NCBI RefSeq assembly: GCF_000769405.2
Contig: NZ_CP053445.1
Coordinates: 78,732-142,731 of the forward strand
Source of the DNA: Rhizobium brockwellii
Lineage (GTDB): Bacteria; Pseudomonadota; Alphaproteobacteria; Rhizobiales; Rhizobiaceae
Direction: 5' to 3'
DNA length: 64,000 nucleotides
Shown: positions 45,961 through 55,123 of the stretch, one piece after another
Layout of the letters: each line of letters opens with the position of its first letter
Numbering within the stretch: the stretch's first letter is position 1
The notes under the pieces: model-generated
Told to the model about the DNA's origin: nothing
What the model saw: only the letters and a program-made list of their open reading frames with translations
Databases searched by the model: none
Position numbers and translations under genes: made by a program

Positions 45961-46878
45961 TCACTGCTTCCTGATCTTGGGGTTGAGAACCGCGTAGAGG
46001 ACGTCGACGGTCAGATTGATGGTCACCATGAAGGCGGTAAACAGGAGGATCATCGCCTGGACCACCGAGAGGTCGCCGCTGCTGGTGGCGGCGACAAAAC
46101 CGCTACCAAGGCCTGGCCACGCAAAGACCGGTTCGATGAGCACAGCACCGCCCAGCAGCCCACCGGCGGTAAAACCAAGCGTGGTCACCATTGGGATCGC
46201 GGCGTTCGGCAGTGCGTGCCGGACAATGATCTCCCAGTTCGGGATCCCGTCGGCACGCGCGGCAGCGATGTAGGGCTGGCCCAACACGTCAATCAGCGTC
46301 GAACGCATGAACCGGGCAATGCCAGCCGCATTGAAGAGGGCGAACGTTGCCACCGGAAGGATCATATGTTTCCAGGAAGAACTGCCGGAACTTGGAAGCA
46401 CACGCAGCCAGACGGCGAACAGAAAGACGAATATCAAGCCAAGCAGAAAGTTTGGGATACTGTAGCCGAGCACCGCTCCTGCCATAACACCCTTGTCGAC
46501 AGGGGACTCACGGCGCACAGCAGCGATGATACCGGCCGGGATGCCAATCATTATGCTGATAAAGAAGGCGGATACCGTCAGAAGCAGTGTCTTTGGAATT
46601 CGCTCTCTGACAATCTCGAAGACTTCGCGGCCATCCGCGAAGGACGTGCCAAAGTCGCCCCGCAGCGCATTCCCGACATAGATCACATATTGCTCGAAGA
46701 TTGTTCGATCCAATCCCCACTTCGCATGAAAAGCCTCCAGCGCTTCGGGACTCGCTGTATCTGGGAGCATCTGCTGTGCAGGGTCGCCGCTCAGACGAAG
46801 CACGACAAAGACGACTGTCACGGTGGAGATAAGGACGATGAGTGCGCGGATGATGCGAGCTGTTATGAAAGAACCCAT
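45961..46878 (-). CDS. accD: AccD, ABC transporter permease (OppB type)
   Basis: 305 residues. N-terminal TM segment (ALIVLISTVTVVFVVLRLSGDP) followed by the OppB-type region; LGQPYIAAARADGIPNWEIIVRHALPNA (EAA loop; ARADGIPNWEIIVRHALPNA) near residue 190; FAWPGLGSGFVAAT near 250. Start ATG overlaps the accC stop by one base (TAATG). Agrocinopine import. Confidence 0.92.
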   Translation of the reverse strand: MGSFITARIIRALIVLISTVTVVFVVLRLSGDPAQQMLPDTASPEALEAFHAKWGLDRTIFEQYVIYVGNALRGDFGTSFADGREVFEIVRERIPKTLLLTVSAFFISIMIGIPAGIIAAVRRESPVDKGVMAGAVLGYSIPNFLLGLIFVFLFAVWLRVLPSSGSSSWKHMILPVATFALFNAAGIARFMRSTLIDVLGQPYIAAARADGIPNWEIIVRHALPNAAIPMVTTLGFTAGGLLGGAVLIEPVFAWPGLGSGFVAATSSGDLSVVQAMILLFTAFMVTINLTVDVLYAVLNPKIRKQ

Positions 46879-47894
46879 TACGCAATCTCCTTCTGCAGCG
46901 CAGTCTGAGGCGATAACGCAATCGATTGCGGGAACTCCTCAGCCCGGTGACATGCGACTAGCTGGCCGCCAACTGGCCGAAGGTCCGGTATCTCGGTTGC
47001 GCATCTCTCGATTGCGAATGGACAGCGCGAACGGAATGCACATCCTTGCGCCACCTTCGAAGCATCTAGCTCACCCTTGATCGGCGGTTCTATATTACGA
47101 ACCGTCGGGTCCATTGTCGGAACGGAAGCCAGAAGCGCGCGCGTATAGGGATGGCGTGGCCATTGGTAGACCGACTTTATATCTCCAGTCTCGACAACGC
47201 GGCCGAGATACATGACCGCGATACGATCAACAAGATGACGAACGATACGGAGATCATGGGTGATGAAGACATAGCCGAGATCTAGTTCCTGCCAGAGCTC
47301 GCGTAGCAATGCTACGACCTGCGCCTGCACCGAAACGTCCAGCGCAGAGACAGCCTCGTCGAAGACGACGAGCTTCGGATCAAGGATCAGAGCACGAGCG
47401 ATAACCACGCGCTGTCTCTGGCCGCCCGACATCTGGTGGGGATAGCGGCTCATCATCGCACTCGACAGGCCAACACGCTCAAGCATGGCTGCGGCTCGTT
47501 CATAGGCGCCGGCGCGATTGGTGACATGATGCACCAGGAGGCCCTCGGCAACCTGCTGACCGACCGTCATCTGCGGGTTCAATGCGGACAAAGGGTTTTG
47601 CTGCACGAGCGAGGTTCTGATGCGAAACTGCTTCCAGTCCTGCGGGCTTCGCTCCTTGTGGTTCACGCCTTCAAACCAGATGTCGCCACTGGTGGGCGGC
47701 GTCAATCCGAGGAGAAGTCGACCGAGCGTGGACTTGCCGCTACCGGACTCGCCGACAACCCCCAACCGCTCGCGTGGTGCCAGCTCCAGTTCAATCGCGT
47801 TGCATGCGAATTGGCTGGTAGGCTTGGCGAAGAAACCAGTTTTGTGCTTGAACGCCTTGGACAGATTGCGCGTGTGGAGGAGGTTCGTCGTCAT
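46878..47894 (-). CDS. accC: AccC, ABC transporter ATPase (OppF type)
   Basis: 338 residues from the ATG at 47894, which overlaps the accB stop (ATGA). Walker A GESGSGKSTLGRLL near residue 48; LVQQNPLSALNPQ; signature MSGGQRQRVVIARALILDP near 155; Walker B VVFDEAVSALDVS near 175. The C-terminal oligopeptide-transporter extension holds cysteines (GCAFRSRCPFAIERC) that may bind an iron-sulphur cluster, as in DppF/OppF relatives. Supplies energy for agrocinopine uptake. Confidence 0.93.
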   Translation of the reverse strand: MTTNLLHTRNLSKAFKHKTGFFAKPTSQFACNAIELELAPRERLGVVGESGSGKSTLGRLLLGLTPPTSGDIWFEGVNHKERSPQDWKQFRIRTSLVQQNPLSALNPQMTVGQQVAEGLLVHHVTNRAGAYERAAAMLERVGLSSAMMSRYPHQMSGGQRQRVVIARALILDPKLVVFDEAVSALDVSVQAQVVALLRELWQELDLGYVFITHDLRIVRHLVDRIAVMYLGRVVETGDIKSVYQWPRHPYTRALLASVPTMDPTVRNIEPPIKGELDASKVAQGCAFRSRCPFAIERCATEIPDLRPVGGQLVACHRAEEFPQSIALSPQTALQKEIA

Positions 47895-48838
47895 GCGGCC
47901 ACCGGATGGTAGCAAGCGGCTTCATGGGCGAGGCCGATCTTTGCAGGGGCCGGGAAGCGAGCGGTGCATTCACCGCTCGCGCGCGAACAGCGCGGATGGA
48001 AATAACAGCCTTCAGGCAGGCTATCGAGAAGCGGGACGGAACCGGGGATCGGAACCGGCGGCTCGAGATCGGCAGCGTCGATGCTCGGCATGCAGTCGAT
48101 AAGCGCGCGCGCATAGGGGTGGGCAGGCCTGTCCAGCAATTCGGCGACGGGCGCTGTCTCTACAATTTTGCCGCAGTACATCACGGCTGCCCGGTCGGCC
48201 AATCGCGCGATGACACCCAGATCATGCGAAACGATGATCAGGGCCATACCGGTTTCAGCTTTCAACTCTTCGAGCAGATGGAGGATCTGCGCCTGCATCG
48301 TTACGTCCAGCGCTGTCGTTGGTTCGTCTGCAATCAAAAGCTGGGGTTTGGCCGCAAGGGCATGAGCAATCATCACGCGCTGGTTCATGCCGCCGGAGAA
48401 CTGATGCGGGTACGAGCGCAGCCTGCTCTTGGCGCGGTCGATGCCTACCCGCTCAAGAAGGCGCATGGCCTCCATTCGGGCGTCACTGCCCCTTAGGCCC
48501 TGATGGCGGTAGAGCGCCGATTCAAGGTAATAACCGATCGTATGGACGGGGTTCAGGCTGCTTGTCGGGTCCTGGAAAATCATCGCGATGGTCGGTTTGC
48601 CGGCCTTGCCCACGACCGCCGGATCCACTCCGAATTCGATAGAGCCAGCCGTCTGGGCGATCCCGCGCGGAAGCATGTTACCAACGGCAAAACAGGTGAT
48701 GCTCTTGCCACAGCCGGATTCTCCGACAAGCCCAAGCGTCTGCCCGGCCTCCAGCGAAAAGCTCACGTCATCGATGATTTTGATCTTTTGTGCCGGAACC
48801 TCGACCACGAGATTACGAACATTCAACAAGGTAGACAT
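47891..48838 (-). CDS. accB: AccB, ABC transporter ATPase (OppD type)
   Basis: 315 residues from the ATG at 48838 (MSTLLNVRNLVVEV); GGGAGG precedes it. Walker A GESGCGKSITCFAV near residue 40; FQDPTSSLNPVHTI; signature FSGGMNQRVMIAHALA near 150; Walker B LLIADEPTTALDVT near 170. The C-terminal cysteine cluster (GCYFHPRCSRASGEC) is like that of AccC. The longer in-frame extension to 48955 runs into the accA coding region and is rejected. Confidence 0.93.
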   Translation of the reverse strand: MSTLLNVRNLVVEVPAQKIKIIDDVSFSLEAGQTLGLVGESGCGKSITCFAVGNMLPRGIAQTAGSIEFGVDPAVVGKAGKPTIAMIFQDPTSSLNPVHTIGYYLESALYRHQGLRGSDARMEAMRLLERVGIDRAKSRLRSYPHQFSGGMNQRVMIAHALAAKPQLLIADEPTTALDVTMQAQILHLLEELKAETGMALIIVSHDLGVIARLADRAAVMYCGKIVETAPVAELLDRPAHPYARALIDCMPSIDAADLEPPVPIPGSVPLLDSLPEGCYFHPRCSRASGECTARFPAPAKIGLAHEAACYHPVAA

Positions 48839-48897
48839 TCTTCCCTCCCAGGGGGCGGTGCGCACGGATGCGCACCGCCAATTTTGTCGGTTCGTGG

Positions 48898-50463
48898 TTA
48901 TTTGAAGTTCAGGTTTTTGCGGAATTCCATGGTCTCGAACGAGACCGGGCTCCACTGGACGTCCTTGCGCGCGGCATAGACGTCATACGGCTGATACAGG
49001 AGCACGGCAGGAGCCTCGTCCTCGAAGATATCGCGCAGGCGATTGAAAGCGGCCGAGCGCTCCTCGCCATCCTTCAACTGGGCCACCTTGTCGCAAAGTT
49101 CGTTGAACTCGGCAGGTGCTTTCCAGCCCCAGCGCTTCTGGATGCCGCGGCCGGGGCCGAACTCGGATACCAGTGTGGTGAGACCGTCTGTCAGCCACTG
49201 GCCATTCGACCAATTGCGGATGAAGATGTCGGGATCCTTCGGCGTGGTTCCCGGAGCGTAGATTTTTGGCTCGACATTGATGCCGACCGCTTTCCACATC
49301 TCGATCATCATCATCAGCGCCGGTACGGCGTTCGCGTAGTAGTTACCCATCGTGTGATAGGTGATCGGCGTGCCGTCGTAGCCGCTTTCCTTGACCAGGC
49401 GCTTGGCTTCTTCGATGTTGTATTCCATAGCCTTGCGGTTCGGATCGAAGCTTGCCCCATAGTGAGGGAAGTTGAACCCGTTCGGAATGGACGCGGTTTT
49501 CTTCCAGAGTGCTTCGACCATCAGGGGACGATTAACCGCGAGGCCAAGGGCCCGGCGCAACGCCTTGTTCTGGAAGATCGGCTGGTTCATGTTGAAGGTG
49601 AACATATGGACGTTCTCGATCAGCGTGCCCCGCGTTTCGAGGTCCGAGTATCCGTCAACCAGCGCCATGTCGTCCGGCGTCAAAGTGGTGATGATATCGT
49701 ATTCGCCGCTGATGAGACCGGCGACGCGTGTCGCCGGTTCAGCGACGACCTGATACGTGATTTTGGAGGCCGTGGGTTTTTCACCCCAATAGGCGTCATT
49801 GGCTTCCAGCGTGACGTGATCGTTGGCGACCAGCTCCTGGAACTTGTACGGACCGGTACCAATGGGCTTGTTACCAAAGGCGACGGCGCCGAGGCTCTTG
49901 TAATATTCCTTCGGAACGATGGGGCCGAGCCAGGAACCGAGATACTTTTCGATGAGATAGGACGGCGTCTTGGTCCGCAGCACAACCGTGTACTTGTCCT
50001 CGACAACCGGTTCATCCCAGTTCGGCGAAAAATTACGGCCGTTCGGGACAGTCTTGATCGCCTCATCGCCCCAAAGACGCTCGGAAGAGAAGGTAAAGGC
50101 TACGTCCTCGGCCGTCATTTCAGCGCCGTTGTGGAATTTAACGCCCTGGCGCAGCTTGAAGCGTACCGACTTGTCATCGATGCGTTCAAAGCTTTCGGCG
50201 AGTGCCGGCACCAGCTTGATGCCATTTCCCTTTGCGCCGTCAGCGAAATAGTCGCGACGGATAAGGGTGTCGAAGATCTGGTTGATAATGCGGGGACCAG
50301 TGTTGCTGATACCGTTGATCGGCTCAAGCGAACTCGGCAGGCCGTTGACGCCGATCCGCAACGCGCGGCGATCTGCTGCAAAGGCGAATTTCAGGCTGGT
50401 GGTCGATGCGAGCGCGGCAACGCTTGCGCCAATAAGGAAATTTCTGCGATCAGTTTTTACCAT
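48898..50463 (-). CDS. accA: AccA, agrocinopine/agrocin 84 periplasmic binding protein
   Basis: 521 residues. The N-terminus has a twin-arginine-like signal (DRRNFLIGASVAALAS), so export may use Tat. SBP family 5 fold: GVNGLPSSLEPINGISNTG, GVKFHNGAEMTAEDVAFTF near residue 115, and GTGPYKFQELVANDHVTLEA near 210. Binds agrocinopines A and B and the mimic agrocin 84, so carriage should give agrocin sensitivity. Second gene of the acc operon, 57 bases after accR. Confidence 0.94.
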   Translation of the reverse strand: MVKTDRRNFLIGASVAALASTTSLKFAFAADRRALRIGVNGLPSSLEPINGISNTGPRIINQIFDTLIRRDYFADGAKGNGIKLVPALAESFERIDDKSVRFKLRQGVKFHNGAEMTAEDVAFTFSSERLWGDEAIKTVPNGRNFSPNWDEPVVEDKYTVVLRTKTPSYLIEKYLGSWLGPIVPKEYYKSLGAVAFGNKPIGTGPYKFQELVANDHVTLEANDAYWGEKPTASKITYQVVAEPATRVAGLISGEYDIITTLTPDDMALVDGYSDLETRGTLIENVHMFTFNMNQPIFQNKALRRALGLAVNRPLMVEALWKKTASIPNGFNFPHYGASFDPNRKAMEYNIEEAKRLVKESGYDGTPITYHTMGNYYANAVPALMMMIEMWKAVGINVEPKIYAPGTTPKDPDIFIRNWSNGQWLTDGLTTLVSEFGPGRGIQKRWGWKAPAEFNELCDKVAQLKDGEERSAAFNRLRDIFEDEAPAVLLYQPYDVYAARKDVQWSPVSFETMEFRKNLNFK

Positions 50464-50520
50464 CGGTCCTCTCCCGGACTTAACAAGTTTCTATTGACGG
50501 ATTGGCGGGGACATCGAGCC

Positions 50521-51294
50521 CTAGTTCGCGATCACGAACTTCCTCCGCAATTTTTCTGGCACCGTGTCGATGATGGTCCTGGTGCCGACGTCGGTGATAA
50601 TCACACCGACGTCCTCGATTTTTGCTGTGACCGACAAGCTGGATTTCGTGAACTTCGAGTGGTCGGCGACCACGATCACACGGCTCGAGACTTCGATCAT
50701 GGCTTTCTGAACGCTGGCGTTCATCGGTGTCGATGTGCAGATCTGGCCGCGATCGAGATCGATCGAGCTGGCATTGAGGATCAGCTTGTCGGCGTTGAAC
50801 TGGCGAATGAAGCTTTCCGCATGCGGTCCGCGATAGGAGCGGTTCGTATCGGTGAACTCACCACCGACGGAATAAATGGTGTTGCCTTCGCCCCGGGAGA
50901 GCTCGGCTACAATATCAAGACCGTTGGAGATCAGCGTCAGACCCTTGCGAGCCGACAGGATCTTGGCGACCTCAAGTGCGGTCGTCCCGGCATCGAGAAA
51001 GACTGCGTCACCGTCGGCGATCATCCCTGCGGCGACGGCAGCAATGGCTGCCTTCTCTGCTTGACGCGAAATCGCGCGCGCAGCATGCGTTGGGTCCTGG
51101 CCGACCTGATTGACGCTAACGGCACCACCATGCGTCCGGCGAAGTACGCCGGCCTGCTCGAGGTCGCCAAGATCGCGCCGGGCTGTTGCGAGCGAGATTT
51201 GGAAACGTTCAGTCAGCGTATTGATCGCGACAAACTGCTCCTCGCGCAGCAGGTCTGCGATTTTGGCTTGGCGGTCCTGGGCGGCTGTTAACAC
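50521..51294 (-). CDS. accR: AccR, DeoR-family repressor of the acc operon
   Basis: 257 residues from the GTG at 51294 (MLTAAQDRQAKIADLLREEQ). An ATG at 51330 opens the frame further, but a TTGACA box at 51353-51358 would place transcription initiation close to that ATG, so the shorter form is preferred. DeoR helix-turn-helix: FVAINTLTERFQISLATARRDLGDLEQAGVLRRTHGGA (core SLATARRDLGDLEQAGVLRR). The sugar-isomerase-like effector domain contains VFLDAGTTALEVA, LTLISNGLDIVAEL and VIVVADHSKF. In pTiC58 AccR represses acc and, through the arc operon, traR. Here its divergent neighbour is a phosphate transporter. Confidence 0.9.
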   Translation of the reverse strand: MLTAAQDRQAKIADLLREEQFVAINTLTERFQISLATARRDLGDLEQAGVLRRTHGGAVSVNQVGQDPTHAARAISRQAEKAAIAAVAAGMIADGDAVFLDAGTTALEVAKILSARKGLTLISNGLDIVAELSRGEGNTIYSVGGEFTDTNRSYRGPHAESFIRQFNADKLILNASSIDLDRGQICTSTPMNASVQKAMIEVSSRVIVVADHSKFTKSSLSVTAKIEDVGVIITDVGTRTIIDTVPEKLRRKFVIAN

Positions 51295-51324
51295 GGTGTC
51301 TCTCTTCGAATAGTGATCTAATTC

Positions 51325-51395
51325 GATCATTCGTATGATCGTTATCTATCTTTGTCAAATGACAGATTGATGACAAAAGATGCTGCTTTGCAGCA
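51325..51395. promoter_or_regulatory. accR control region with three inverted repeats
   Basis: Leftward promoter candidate: TTGACA at 51353-51358 (minus strand) and TACGAA 17 bases on. Three dyads crowd the region: GATCAT-TCGT-ATGATC (51325-51340), ATCTTTGTCA (51348-51357) with TGACAAAAGAT (51371-51381), and TGCTGC-TTT-GCAGCA (51381-51395). The second embraces the -35 box and is the best AccR operator candidate. The divergent transporter gene shares this region. Confidence 0.55.
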
Positions 51396-51580
51396 TTATC
51401 GAAGATAAATCACTGTCTGAGTAGGATGGCCAAGAGCGGAAAAACTGAGAACTCTTGAATGAGTGAGCGATATCGATCATAATGACCGCTGCTCCTAGAG
51501 CTCCAAAGTCGCAGACGGCAATCGATCCCGTCTTGCTCAGCCGACACGCCGGACAACTCGAACTCGAACGGAGCTCAAAA

Positions 51581-53185
51581 TTGAATTCCACTGTGGTCAT
51601 GATAAATTTGCTCGGAGCGGTGGCGTTGCTTCTCTTCGGCCTTGCGCTGGTCAAGGATGGAGCAATCCGTGCGCTGGGCGCGAAGCTGCGTACGGGACTG
51701 GCAAGCGGCACCAAGGGAAGCCTTCGGTCATTCGTGTCGGGTTTTGTCGCGACAGTCGCGTTGCAAAGTTCGACTGCAACCGCGCTGATGGTTTCCTCCT
51801 TCGTCGAGCGCGAGCTGATCAAACCAAGGATGGCCCAGGTGGTGCTTCTTGGCGCCAACGTAGGAACAGCCGTAACGGCCTGGATCGTGGCGACAGGAAT
51901 CGAATGGATTTCGCCAGTTCTGCTGTTCGTCGGCATCATCTTTTACAGAAGTAATTCCACGTCACGACAGGGCGCTGGCACCGCTTTAATCGGAATTGCC
52001 CTCATGTTGCTTTCGCTGCATCTCTTGAGCAGTGCGACCGAGCCCCTCCGTCATTCGCCTGCGCTTGCTGCCTTCATCGGCCTGCTCGACAACGCTTGGC
52101 CGATAGCAATGTGTTTTTCGGCTGTGATCGCCATACTGTCATCGTCAAGCCTCGCGGCGGTAATCCTGATTTTGTCACTATCGTCGACCGGAATGCTTTC
52201 CGGCGGTCTTGTCGTCGCACTGGTACTTGGTGCCAATCTCGGAGGCGCCGTCCCACCGGTGATTGCGTCTTTGTCAGGTTCCGGTGCGGCACGACGTGTG
52301 ACACTTGGGAATCAGATCGTACGTGCCGCTGGTTGTCTGATCGCCCTCCCGGGTGCACAATTGGCGGCTGATCTACTTGCGATGCTTCCCCTCGCCGCGA
52401 CAAAGCTGCCAGTCGATGTGCACCTCGCCTTCAACCTCTCCCTCGCGCTGATTGCCTGGCCGTTTTCAAGGCTATTGGCACGTTGGATGACGATCTTGAT
52501 ACCCGAGCAGATGCAAACTGGAGACGCGCCAAAATATCTTGATCCCGTAGAACTCTCGACGCCAGTCGTGGCACTTGCCAGCGCCGCAAGGGAGGTACTC
52601 GGTGTCGGTGACCTGATCGAGAAAATGCTGCTGAAAGCATCTGACGCCTTCGATCACAACAACGAAACCGGGCTTCGCGAGATCCCTGCCCTGGAAGCTC
52701 AGGTCGATCGCTTGCAGCAGGAGATCAAGGTCTATCTGTCGAAGCTCGGACGGACAGGCCTTTCAGAGGACGAAGGGCGCAAATCGATCGTCATCATCGA
52801 TTATGCCATTAATCTCGAGCACATTGGTGACATCATCGAGAAAGGTCTTTTGCCGGCAGTGCGAAAGAAGGTTTCCCAAGGACTGAAGTTTTCCGACGAT
52901 GGTTTCGCCGAGCTACAGCAGTTGTTCAAGCTGACGATCGACAACTTGCGAATTTCGCAAACGATCCTGATCACGCGTGACTTCAACCTCGCCCAGCAAT
53001 TGATGGAGAGGAAGGTTGAAGTTCGAAACATGGAAAAACAATCTTCCGAGCGACACCTGGAGCGGCTGAGGAACGGTCGCGCAGATAGCCTTCAGACGAG
53101 CTCACTTCATCTCGACATTCTTCGGGATCTCAAGCGCATCAACGCCCACATTGTGTCGGTCGCCCACCCGATCATGGATGAGTAG
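51581..53185 (+). CDS. Na/Pi cotransporter-family protein with PhoU-like tail
   Basis: 534 residues from the TTG at 51581, supported by GGAG at 51570-51573 (seven-base spacing). ATG starts exist at 51482 and 51599. Two QSSTATA-type repeats typical of the family are visible: VALQSSTATALMVSSFVE near residue 60, and a second, weaker ILSSSSLAAVILILSLSS near 190. The C-terminal 170 residues form PhoU-like helices (IDYAINLEHIGDIIEKGLL). YjbB of E. coli, a relative, exports phosphate. Divergent from accR, so AccR control is possible, and acc catabolism releases phosphate. Confidence 0.88.
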   Translation: MNSTVVMINLLGAVALLLFGLALVKDGAIRALGAKLRTGLASGTKGSLRSFVSGFVATVALQSSTATALMVSSFVERELIKPRMAQVVLLGANVGTAVTAWIVATGIEWISPVLLFVGIIFYRSNSTSRQGAGTALIGIALMLLSLHLLSSATEPLRHSPALAAFIGLLDNAWPIAMCFSAVIAILSSSSLAAVILILSLSSTGMLSGGLVVALVLGANLGGAVPPVIASLSGSGAARRVTLGNQIVRAAGCLIALPGAQLAADLLAMLPLAATKLPVDVHLAFNLSLALIAWPFSRLLARWMTILIPEQMQTGDAPKYLDPVELSTPVVALASAAREVLGVGDLIEKMLLKASDAFDHNNETGLREIPALEAQVDRLQQEIKVYLSKLGRTGLSEDEGRKSIVIIDYAINLEHIGDIIEKGLLPAVRKKVSQGLKFSDDGFAELQQLFKLTIDNLRISQTILITRDFNLAQQLMERKVEVRNMEKQSSERHLERLRNGRADSLQTSSLHLDILRDLKRINAHIVSVAHPIMDE

Positions 53186-53312
53186 GGGCTTCTCGGTGAA
53201 AGCCGCCTCATCGTCAGGGTTTCGGCAGATTAAGCTCTCCAGGGCTGGATGTCCTGATCGGGCACGAACGCGCAAGATCGAGCCATCCTTTGACGACTGT
53301 TCCAGCCGATGG

Positions 53313-54635
53313 TCAGCCTTTGAAGGCTCCCGGGAAAACAATGTCTTGATCGACAAGGACATTGAACTTGTAGCCCGGGCGAATTTCGAGGGTTGGCTGA
53401 ACATCCATATTCCGTTGGATGGTACGATCAGCAACCCGCCCAAACGTCTCTGCGAAATTCCGCCGCGTCGCATCCGAGGCCGTGTCCTGGGTCGCGAGCG
53501 TCGAACTCTCCGGAACGGCCATGTCGATACCTGTTCCGATCAGGGCAATCAGCACGGCCGAGCCGAAGGTCTTCAAATAATGATTGTTCACCTTGTCGCT
53601 GAAACCACCATATCCTTGCGCATCTGTCCCCGACATGCCGCCGATCTGCAGTGTCGAGCCGTTCGGGAAAATGATGTCGGTCCACACGACGAGAACGCGT
53701 TTCTGTCCGAAGGACACCTTGCTGTCATAGCGGCCGAACAGCTTCGTTCCTTGCGGAATGAGCAGACGATGCCCTGTCGCGCTGTCATAGACGTTCTGGC
53801 TCACCTGGGCGGTGATCCGCCCCGGCAGATCTGAATTGACGCCAGTGATCAGTGTTGCCGGAATGACCGAACCGCGCTTTAGCTCGAAGGGTGATTGTTG
53901 GGGCACGACACGGTTCGGCAAGTAGCCAAGCTCTTTCAGGTCGGCATTGAAGAAATCCTCCTTGGCGCCTTGGGCATTGGGATCAACGTTTTGACCACCG
54001 AGCCCGGCGCGCAACGCGGCCGCATAGAGATCGGGACCACTTGCCGTGTTCGCTGAAGTCGTTGCGGCTCTTGCCGCCGTGTCTGCGGTCGCATCATGCG
54101 TTTCAGCACGCCCGTCCAATTTGCCGCGATCGATGGCAAGCGGCGCATCATAGGCAGCGTTGTTCGCCTGCAGGCGGGCCATCCGGTGGCGCTGCTGCTC
54201 ACGGAGAAGCTGTTCCTGTTGTTCTCGCTGAAGACGAGCCCGCCAGACCGCTTCCGCTTCGAGGTCCTGACCGCGCTGCTGCACCTCGCGTTGCCCCGGC
54301 TGCGGCGTGAAGGGATTGTTCGTCTTTTCTTCTACCTGCTTGGTCTCGACCGGCGTCGGTTGGAAGGTGGTCTGCTCCTGCGGATCGCCGATAATACCGT
54401 CGGTAACGCCCCGTTTGATCTGGTCGGCGAACGTCGAAGCCGGATTGCCCGAACTTGTCTCCGGGCCGGTGTCCCTGCCGAAGTAGAGCCCGCGGGAGGC
54501 AAGGCCGTAAAAGATCACGCCAAGAAACGCGACAGCCAGGACGATAATGACGACGATCGGCAGGCGGTTGATCCGCCGGATAGTGGATGGCGCCTGGCTG
54601 TTTGGCGCGCCGCCGAGATTGAGAGATTGCACCAT
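53313..54635 (-). CDS. trbI: TrbI, mating-channel protein (VirB10-like)
   Basis: 440 residues from the ATG at 54635 (MVQSLNLGG), preceded by GGGAGG. One N-terminal membrane segment (LPIVVIIVLAVAFLGVIFYG, about 30-50), a Gln/Arg-rich periplasmic linker (LQREQQEQLLREQQRHR), then the VirB10 C-terminal barrel (RGSVIPATLITGVNSDLPG, LIPQGTKLFGRYDSK, GTDAQGYGGFSDKVNNHYLK). It spans inner and outer membranes. Last gene of the traI-trb operon. A diverged copy of its last 94 bases lies at 39486-39579. Confidence 0.95.
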   Translation of the reverse strand: MVQSLNLGGAPNSQAPSTIRRINRLPIVVIIVLAVAFLGVIFYGLASRGLYFGRDTGPETSSGNPASTFADQIKRGVTDGIIGDPQEQTTFQPTPVETKQVEEKTNNPFTPQPGQREVQQRGQDLEAEAVWRARLQREQQEQLLREQQRHRMARLQANNAAYDAPLAIDRGKLDGRAETHDATADTAARAATTSANTASGPDLYAAALRAGLGGQNVDPNAQGAKEDFFNADLKELGYLPNRVVPQQSPFELKRGSVIPATLITGVNSDLPGRITAQVSQNVYDSATGHRLLIPQGTKLFGRYDSKVSFGQKRVLVVWTDIIFPNGSTLQIGGMSGTDAQGYGGFSDKVNNHYLKTFGSAVLIALIGTGIDMAVPESSTLATQDTASDATRRNFAETFGRVADRTIQRNMDVQPTLEIRPGYKFNVLVDQDIVFPGAFKG

Positions 54636-54646
54636 ATGATCCTCCC

Positions 54647-55123
54647 TCACCCGCGCCGCATGAGCGACAAGGCGCTTGCTGGCGTCGCGCCGTTTGCCGT
54701 GACGGAATAAGCGCGGCCGAGCTCGACGCTATTTGTCGATAGACGGACCAGGACCTGACCATCGACGTCTAAGATCACATAGGCGAGCGGGATGACCGTC
54801 GCGCCGCTATCTGTCTTCTGATCGGTGACGACGGCATAACCCCATCCCTTCAGCGCCGCTTCCATCGCCTGTCCGAAGGGCGAGGTATCAGTCTTGAGCG
54901 CAATGGTCGCTGTTCCCGGCCCGATCTGTTCGGCAAGGCGGCTCACCATATCGCCGGCGATGGCGCTGGCGGCGGGACCGGATATTTCCGGTGGCGCGCT
55001 GCTGGCCACGACACTGTCAGTCCCTATCGACTGGCATCCGGAAAGAAGGGCGGCTAGGGCGCAGGCTGCGGCAAAATTGCGGAGGCGTTGCAAGGCGCGC
55101 GAATGGGAGAGAGGGATGTTCAT
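54647..55123 (-). CDS. trbH: TrbH, mating-channel lipoprotein
   Basis: 158 residues from the ATG at 55123, overlapping the trbG stop (ATGA). Lipoprotein signal ending in the lipobox LLSGC (Cys at about residue 31). The rest is a compact periplasmic domain ([37 protein letters not shown]). Ti TrbH is thought to act like VirB7-class partners of TrbG/TrbI at the outer membrane. Confidence 0.92.
   Translation of the reverse strand: MNIPLSHSRALQRLRNFAAACALAALLSGCQSIGTDSVVASSAPPEISGPAASAIAGDMVSRLAEQIGPGTATIALKTDTSPFGQAMEAALKGWGYAVVTDQKTDSGATVIPLAYVILDVDGQVLVRLSTNSVELGRAYSVTANGATPASALSLMRRG

Noticed and set aside
44847-46908. Long plus-strand ORFs across accF-accD
   Set aside because: Shadows of the acc genes; the translations are rich in charged, repetitive residues and lack motifs.
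48868-51291. An 807-codon plus-strand ORF opposite accA and accR
   Set aside because: Both genes opposite have strong domain evidence; this frame is their shadow.
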